Positions 59,225 to 64,000 of a DNA stretch of 64,000 nucleotides are shown here, one piece after another. The notes under the pieces were generated by a model. The model was not told the origin of the DNA. It saw only the letters and a program-made list of their open reading frames with translations, and made no database searches. Each line of letters opens with the position of its first letter. The stretch's first letter is position 1. This DNA is from Sphingomonas sp. CCH21-G11 (lineage in GTDB: Bacteria > Pseudomonadota > Alphaproteobacteria > Sphingomonadales > Sphingomonadaceae), in the NCBI RefSeq assembly GCF_001555965.1, contig NZ_LSHX01000036.1:1-64000 (forward strand), in the 5' to 3' direction. The translations under genes and the position numbers were made by a program.

Positions 59225-61882
59225 GTGGGTACCGAAAGCAAGACCGGGAAAAGATCCTTATCGTCTGCCGTCTCACTTGGCGTGATGTCCTTAGCAGTTC
59301 TAGGCTGGACGACCCCCGCTGCTGCTCAGGAAGCAGCGACCTCATCGAGTGATACCCAGGCGGCCTCGGATACCTCGGCCCAATCGGACATCGTTGTAAC
59401 CGGTTCGCGGTTTGGCCCTCGCGTGGTGACTGACTCACCTACTCCGATCGATGCGATCTCCGGTGAGGAGCTTGTTCGGGCGGGCAACTCCGATCTGCAA
59501 AGCAAGCTAGAGGTGGTCGTCCCAAGCTTCAGCACCCCAAGACCGGTTTCCGCCGGTACCAACGATTTCTTGACGCCCCCGACATTGCGAGGCCTGTCAA
59601 CTGGACAAGTTCTCCTGTTGGTCAACGGAAAGCGCCGCCACACCAACGCCGAGTTGAACTCGAACAATCAAATCGGGCGCGGCGACGTTGCCTACGATTT
59701 CAATGCCATCCCGGTGGCGGCGTTGGCGCGCGTCGAGGTTCTTCGCGACGGTGCAGCTGCGCAATATGGTTCAGATGCTATTGCGGGCGTGATCAATCTT
59801 CAACTCGACAACAGTGTTGGAACTCTTGCTCAAGCCCGCTTCGGTATGACGACCGAAGGCGATGGCGAAGATTATCAGGCGTCGCTCGCCCACGGCTTTG
59901 CAATCGCGGGAGACGGCTTTGTCCGCCTTACGGGGTCCTACCAAAAGCACTTCAGCACCAATCGGGCGCGGCCCGACACCCGACAGCAGTATTTCGGGAA
60001 TAACAATGGTGTGCTCGTGCTGCCATCCGGTAACTTTGGTTCAGGTGTGGGTCTGACCCCGTCGAACGGGACGCTGGACCCGCGTGAGGCGACCTTCGAT
60101 CGTGACACCTCGTTTTACGGCGAACCCGAATACGACAATGCGAGCTTCTTTGTTAACGCTGAGGTTCCCCTGACCAACGACATTCGCCTTTATTCGTTTG
60201 GCGGATACAATCGCCTCAAGGGAACAAGCTTCAACTTCTTCCGCCGCGCTGGTCAAGATGAAAACGTACGTTCGATTTTCCCAGACGGCTTCAGGCCGGA
60301 GCAAGTCTCGCGGCTTACAAATTTTTCATCCGCTTTTGGCATAAAAGGCGACGACCTCGCCGGTTTCCGTTGGGACTTGTCCACCGTCTACGGAATTTCA
60401 CAGAACAAGCTGAGAGTGGAAAACTCTGTCAACGCCTCGTTCGGGGCGCAGAGCCCGACTTCGTTCTTTAGGGGCGGGTCGCGCTTCCGTCAGTGGACCA
60501 CAAACTTCGACCTCTCGAGGGAGATCGACCTCGGCGATGGTTCGCCGCTCAAGATTGCATTTGGCGCTGAGTATCGAAAGGAATTTTACCGTCTCATAGC
60601 AGGCGAGCCTGCCAGCTACGCAAACGGCGGGATCCGCGTTCTTGACGGGCCGAACGCCGGCCGACCGGCTCCAGTTGGCGCGCAGTCCGCTATCGGCGTG
60701 TCGCCCTCCGATGTCCTGCCGGGAAAGAGGAACAGCAGAGCGATCTATGCCGAGGTGGAGAAGGAGTTTGCCGATCGCGTCCTGATCTCGGCTGCCGTGC
60801 GTCATGAGAACTTCTCGGATTTCGGGAAGACGACCGACTACCGGCTGGCCGGCCGCCTTGAGTTGACAGATGGATTGGCCTTGCGTGGCTCTCTTGGGAC
60901 CGGTTTCCGTGCGCCAGCTCTGGCGCAGTCTTTCTACAGCCAGACCGACTTTTCCTTCGTAAACGGCCAGCTGCTCGCCGTGCGCATATTCTCGGTCAAC
61001 GATCCTGTCGCAAGGCTGATCGGAGCTACCCCGCTGAAACCCGAGCAGTCCGACAACGTGTCGGTTGGCGCGGTATTCGAAAGCGGCGGATTCGCTCTCA
61101 CGATCGACGCGTATCGAATCAAGCTGGACGATCGCATCGCAATCTCATCAAATTTCCAGAGCGCCGCGCTGACTAACTTCCTGGCGCAAAGGGGCGTTCC
61201 TGACATTGCGGCTGCGGCATTCCTGACGAATGCGGTCGATACGACGACGGAAGGAATCGATCTCACAGCGAGATATCGTACCGACCTCGGGGCCGGATCT
61301 CTGATTGCGACTTTCGCCGCAAACTTCAATCGCACCAAGTTCGATCGACTGGGGGGACGGCCAGCCGAACTTACGGCGATCGGCATTACCACTCCGCTTG
61401 TCGACCTGACGCAGCAGATACGATTGTCCGAAAGCACGCCAGAGGACAAACAGACACTCAATCTGACTTGGGCCAGTGGTCCGTGGAATGTGAGCTTGAC
61501 CGGCACGCGCTATGGCAAGGTGGCGCAAGTGGCACTCACAAATGTCACGCCGGCGAGAGTCGCAGTGTTGACGCCCGGCTACAACGTCAAGCTCGTGCCA
61601 TCACCGGCTAACGCAGCGAACTCAGATATCATCCAGCGCTTCAGGGCCGACATCATTGCTGATATTGATATCAGCTATGAGATCAACAATCGTCTGACGC
61701 TCGGAATAGGTGCCGCCAACCTGTTCAATCAGTATCCGGAAGGTCCGCTCGCTTCCACGGTCGCGAGCGTTGCAGCAGGAACTAATGGCGCCGATAACGC
61801 AGGCATCTTCCCTTACGCCAACATCAGCCCCTACGGGATCAGTGGTCGCTTCCTCTATGCGAAGGCGACATTCCGTTACTGA
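59225..61882 (+). CDS. TonB-dependent outer-membrane receptor
   Basis: An 885-residue receptor with a GTG start behind GAGGGGAGG. Signal peptide to about residue 34 (TTPAAAQ), TonB-box-like SDIVVTGSRF, plug domain (RGLSTGQVLLLVNGKRRH; EVLRDGAAAQYGSDAIAGVI) and a long barrel ending in Tyr. It leads a co-directional set with RidA and AspA, so an amino-acid, peptide or aspartate-containing substrate is plausible. No cobalamin or iron regulator site is evident. Confidence 0.9.
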   Translation: MGTESKTGKRSLSSAVSLGVMSLAVLGWTTPAAAQEAATSSSDTQAASDTSAQSDIVVTGSRFGPRVVTDSPTPIDAISGEELVRAGNSDLQSKLEVVVPSFSTPRPVSAGTNDFLTPPTLRGLSTGQVLLLVNGKRRHTNAELNSNNQIGRGDVAYDFNAIPVAALARVEVLRDGAAAQYGSDAIAGVINLQLDNSVGTLAQARFGMTTEGDGEDYQASLAHGFAIAGDGFVRLTGSYQKHFSTNRARPDTRQQYFGNNNGVLVLPSGNFGSGVGLTPSNGTLDPREATFDRDTSFYGEPEYDNASFFVNAEVPLTNDIRLYSFGGYNRLKGTSFNFFRRAGQDENVRSIFPDGFRPEQVSRLTNFSSAFGIKGDDLAGFRWDLSTVYGISQNKLRVENSVNASFGAQSPTSFFRGGSRFRQWTTNFDLSREIDLGDGSPLKIAFGAEYRKEFYRLIAGEPASYANGGIRVLDGPNAGRPAPVGAQSAIGVSPSDVLPGKRNSRAIYAEVEKEFADRVLISAAVRHENFSDFGKTTDYRLAGRLELTDGLALRGSLGTGFRAPALAQSFYSQTDFSFVNGQLLAVRIFSVNDPVARLIGATPLKPEQSDNVSVGAVFESGGFALTIDAYRIKLDDRIAISSNFQSAALTNFLAQRGVPDIAAAAFLTNAVDTTTEGIDLTARYRTDLGAGSLIATFAANFNRTKFDRLGGRPAELTAIGITTPLVDLTQQIRLSESTPEDKQTLNLTWASGPWNVSLTGTRYGKVAQVALTNVTPARVAVLTPGYNVKLVPSPANAANSDIIQRFRADIIADIDISYEINNRLTLGIGAANLFNQYPEGPLASTVASVAAGTNGADNAGIFPYANISPYGISGRFLYAKATFRY

Positions 61883-61978
61883 ACGCGCCAATGTCGGTGT
61901 CCAGGCTATGAGCCCGGTCTGAGTTTCACTTTGTCCTCAAAGTGGCCAAAACACGGGAGCAAGGAGTAAGTCATCGCC

Positions 61979-62470
61979 GTGGCGGAGAATGAAGTGACCG
62001 ATCTTGATATCGACGCTCGGCTGTCCTCTCTGGGCCTTGTGCTGCCCGAAGCAGCGGTTCCGGTGGCGGCATATGTGCCGACACTCCTGGTAGGACACCT
62101 TCTGCATATCTCGGGGCAGCTCTCGATGCGCGATGGCGAACTGGTGAAGGGCCGGCTCGGAGATCAGATGAACCTGGAAGACGGCGCCGCCGCCGCGCGG
62201 GCGAGCGGGCTGATGGTCCTTGCGCAAATCAAGAGTGCTCTGGGCTCGCTTGCCCGTGTTGAGCAGGTCGTCAAGCTTGGCGTTTTTGTAAGTTCGACGC
62301 CGGATTTCGTCGACCAACCGAAGGTCGCTAATGGTGCCAGTGAACTATTTCTGGCGTTGTTCGGAGATGCTGGTCGCCATGCTCGTAGCGCGGTGGGCGT
62401 CACGTCGCTTCCGCTCGGCGCCGCTGTCGAAATCGATGCGGTCGTGGCGGTCAGACCACTCAATCTCTGA
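61979..62470 (+). CDS. RidA-family enamine/imine deaminase
   Basis: A 163-residue RidA-like protein with the longer N-terminus of the LPEA subgroup (RLSSLGLVLPEAAVPVAAYV; HISGQL; GDAGRHARSAVGVTSLPLGAAVEI, which holds the Arg that binds carboxylates). RidA proteins hydrolyse reactive 2-aminoacrylate and related imines. GTG start with AAGGAG 12 bases upstream. It sits between the receptor and AspA. Confidence 0.88.
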   Translation: MAENEVTDLDIDARLSSLGLVLPEAAVPVAAYVPTLLVGHLLHISGQLSMRDGELVKGRLGDQMNLEDGAAAARASGLMVLAQIKSALGSLARVEQVVKLGVFVSSTPDFVDQPKVANGASELFLALFGDAGRHARSAVGVTSLPLGAAVEIDAVVAVRPLNL

Positions 62471-62511
62471 CGTCTCCGGCTTTAATGGTCCCCCGAGGCC
62501 GATGGTGATCA

Positions 62512-63909
62512 ATGGGCAGCGACATTCGTCTCGAGCACGACCCGCTTGGGCCAGTGGAAGTCCCAGCACAACGCTTATATGGAGCCCAGACCGTCCGGGC
62601 GCTCCGGAACTTCCCCATCTCGAGCCGCACTATCGCGGAAATGCCGACGCTCATCGTGGCGTTGGCCCGCGTCAAGAAGGCGGCCGCCCGAGCCAATCTT
62701 CAAACGGACGAGCTCGATGCGCCGACCGCCGAGGCCATCGCCCAGGCCTGCGATGAGATCATCGCCGGAGAATGGCATCACGAGTTTGTTGTCGACGTGT
62801 TCCAGGGAGGTGCTGGCACATCGACGAACATGAACATGAACGAGGTCCTGGCAAACCGAGCACTTGTCCTCCTTGGTCACTCTCCCGGGGATCACAGGAT
62901 CCTGAGCCCGAATGACCATGTGAACCGCTCTCAGTCGACCAACGATGTATACGCCACCGCGGTCCGGCTCGCGGTCTTCGACCTGAATGGCCTGCTTATG
63001 AAAGCCCTTGCGCGGCTGGAGCATTCGTTTCGGATCAAGTCAAAAGAGTTTGCGCACGTTCGGAAGCTAGGGCGGACGCAGCTTCAGGATGCTGTTCCGA
63101 TGACGCTCGGAGAGGAGTTTGGAGCCTTCGCAGCTACGCTCCAGGAAGACAGCGCAAGGGCAGCGGAGGTGGGACGGCTATTTCTGGAGGTAAATATGGG
63201 CGGCACCGCGATCGGGACGGGGATAGGTGCCAACGCCGGTTATGCCGAGCGTATCGTCGACGCCCTACGCGAAGTGTCGGGCCTCCACGTGACGCGCGCG
63301 GCTAACCTGATCGAAGCCACCTGGGACATGGGGGCTTTCGTCTTCTACAGCGGCTTTCTCAAACGCGTTGCGTCAAAGCTCTCGAAGATCTCGAATGATC
63401 TAAGGTTGTTGTCTTCTGGTCCGCGCGGCGGCCTTGGGGAAATACGATTGCCGGAGCGTCAGCCAGGGTCATCGATAATGCCCGGCAAGCTCAATCCCGT
63501 CATGCCGGAGGCCATGAACCAAGTTGCGTTTCGGGTATTCGGCGCCGACACCACGATCACCTTTGCTGCCGAGGCGGGACAGCTCCAGCTGAACGCGTTT
63601 GAGCCGATCATCATGTGGTCCATCCATGAGTCTGTAGATCTACTGATAAAGGGCATGGACGCCCTCAGGATTAATTGCGTCGACGGAATTATCGCAGACG
63701 AAGCGGCCTGCCGAGAAAACCTTCTGCAGACAACTGCGCTCGCGACCGCTCTTGTCCCGCATCTGGGCTATGCCAGATGTGCCGTGATTGCCAAGGCGGC
63801 CCTCGACCGAGGCGTTGACCTTCGTACTTCGATTGCCAGTTGCGAACCTGACAGTCTGGCGCTTTTCGATCGCCTTACGGGCGCCGGAGAGCAAGCTCAG
63901 CCAAACTGA
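62512..63909 (+). CDS. aspA: Aspartate ammonia-lyase
   Basis: A 465-residue member of the fumarase/aspartase superfamily that splits aspartate into fumarate and ammonia. GAGTSTNMNMNEVLANRAL, DHVNRSQSTNDVYATAVRLA and the signature GSSIMPGKLNPVMPE (catalytic Ser loop) are all present. It feeds fumarate to the TCA cycle. Co-directional with RidA by a 41-bp gap. Confidence 0.9.
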   Translation: MGSDIRLEHDPLGPVEVPAQRLYGAQTVRALRNFPISSRTIAEMPTLIVALARVKKAAARANLQTDELDAPTAEAIAQACDEIIAGEWHHEFVVDVFQGGAGTSTNMNMNEVLANRALVLLGHSPGDHRILSPNDHVNRSQSTNDVYATAVRLAVFDLNGLLMKALARLEHSFRIKSKEFAHVRKLGRTQLQDAVPMTLGEEFGAFAATLQEDSARAAEVGRLFLEVNMGGTAIGTGIGANAGYAERIVDALREVSGLHVTRAANLIEATWDMGAFVFYSGFLKRVASKLSKISNDLRLLSSGPRGGLGEIRLPERQPGSSIMPGKLNPVMPEAMNQVAFRVFGADTTITFAAEAGQLQLNAFEPIIMWSIHESVDLLIKGMDALRINCVDGIIADEAACRENLLQTTALATALVPHLGYARCAVIAKAALDRGVDLRTSIASCEPDSLALFDRLTGAGEQAQPN

Positions 63910-64000
63910 TCCGTACATGCCTCAAAGATCTTATCTCGCTCCTCCTCCAGCAACACCACCAGCTCATCGACCAGTCGAGAACGGGCGCGATGTGGCGGCA
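63897..64000 (-). CDS. C-terminal end of an unidentified minus-strand gene
   Basis: On the minus strand an open frame enters from the right edge and ends LVDELVVLLEEERDKIFEAC, then TDQFG and TGA at 63897-63899. It overlaps the aspA 3' end by 13 bp. The acidic helix could be the tail of a regulator. Only about 34 codons are in the window. Confidence 0.4.
   Translation of the reverse strand, partial: PPHRARSRLVDELVVLLEEERDKIFEACTDQFG

Overview
The window looks like Sphingomonadales DNA (Sphingomonas, Sphingobium or Novosphingobium type). The basis is high-GC codon use, the style of the TonB-dependent receptors, a sphingomonad-type VirB/VirD4 gene order, a bluB-containing cobalamin locus and a dense mix of Tn3, IS91 and Mu-like transposons. 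It is a composite: several unrelated blocks are joined at recognisable breakpoints. This fits a megaplasmid or a chromosomal genomic island. The taxonomic call is inference from gene content, not a database match.

Layout. Positions 1-1144 are the end of a Tn3-family transposon carrying an alpha/beta hydrolase; it interrupts a cytochrome c/FTR1 iron permease gene that lies behind a MerR-type promoter. At 2.7-4.7 kb is an AbiEi/AbiEii-like pair with a nested dyad operator. At 4.8-16.1 kb is a minus-strand VirB/VirD4 type IV secretion cluster (virD4, B11, B10, B9, B8, B6, eexN, B5, B4). It lacks virB2, virB3 and a relaxase and stops abruptly at a LuxR fragment. VapBC and small accessory genes follow to 19.7 kb. 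At 19.7-32.0 kb is a cobalamin locus: divergent cobU, a cobalamin riboswitch, then btuB-cobC-cobO-btuF-btuC-btuD-cbiB-cobQ-bluB-cobT-cobS-phosphatase, almost every gene coupled by stop/start overlap. It would take up corrinoids and remodel them with 5,6-dimethylbenzimidazole, but has no corrin-ring genes.

The most unusual part is 32.3-39.9 kb. A four-gene minus-strand operon encodes a ComEC-like metallo-beta-lactamase-fold protein, a single E2-E1-JAB polypeptide (ubiquitin-conjugation and deconjugation domains in one chain), a four-helix membrane protein and a second, degenerate metallo-beta-lactamase-fold protein. Divergent from it is a three-gene module read as toxin candidate, HTH antitoxin and SecB-like chaperone, followed by a nucleotidyltransferase toxin-like gene with a small partner. 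The block stops at the 3' half of a tRNA-Leu(CAA), a likely attachment-site scar. I read it as a defence island.

From 40 kb on is plasmid-like material: an IS91-type element whose companion recombinase is broken by a 4,911-bp Tn3-family transposon carrying an RclC/MarR pair, a truncated traG, an iteron origin with repA, a parA plus ribbon-helix-helix module with 8-bp-phased TGCA operator arrays, a RelE/HigA-type pair, an HNH gene, and a TniA/TniB-type transposon with matched 50-bp ends and a 6-bp target duplication sitting between two serine recombinases. After another Tn3 end and a stretch of gene fragments (merR, TonB receptor, copD), the window closes with a TonB receptor, RidA and aspartate ammonia-lyase set that looks like an amino-acid uptake and catabolism unit.
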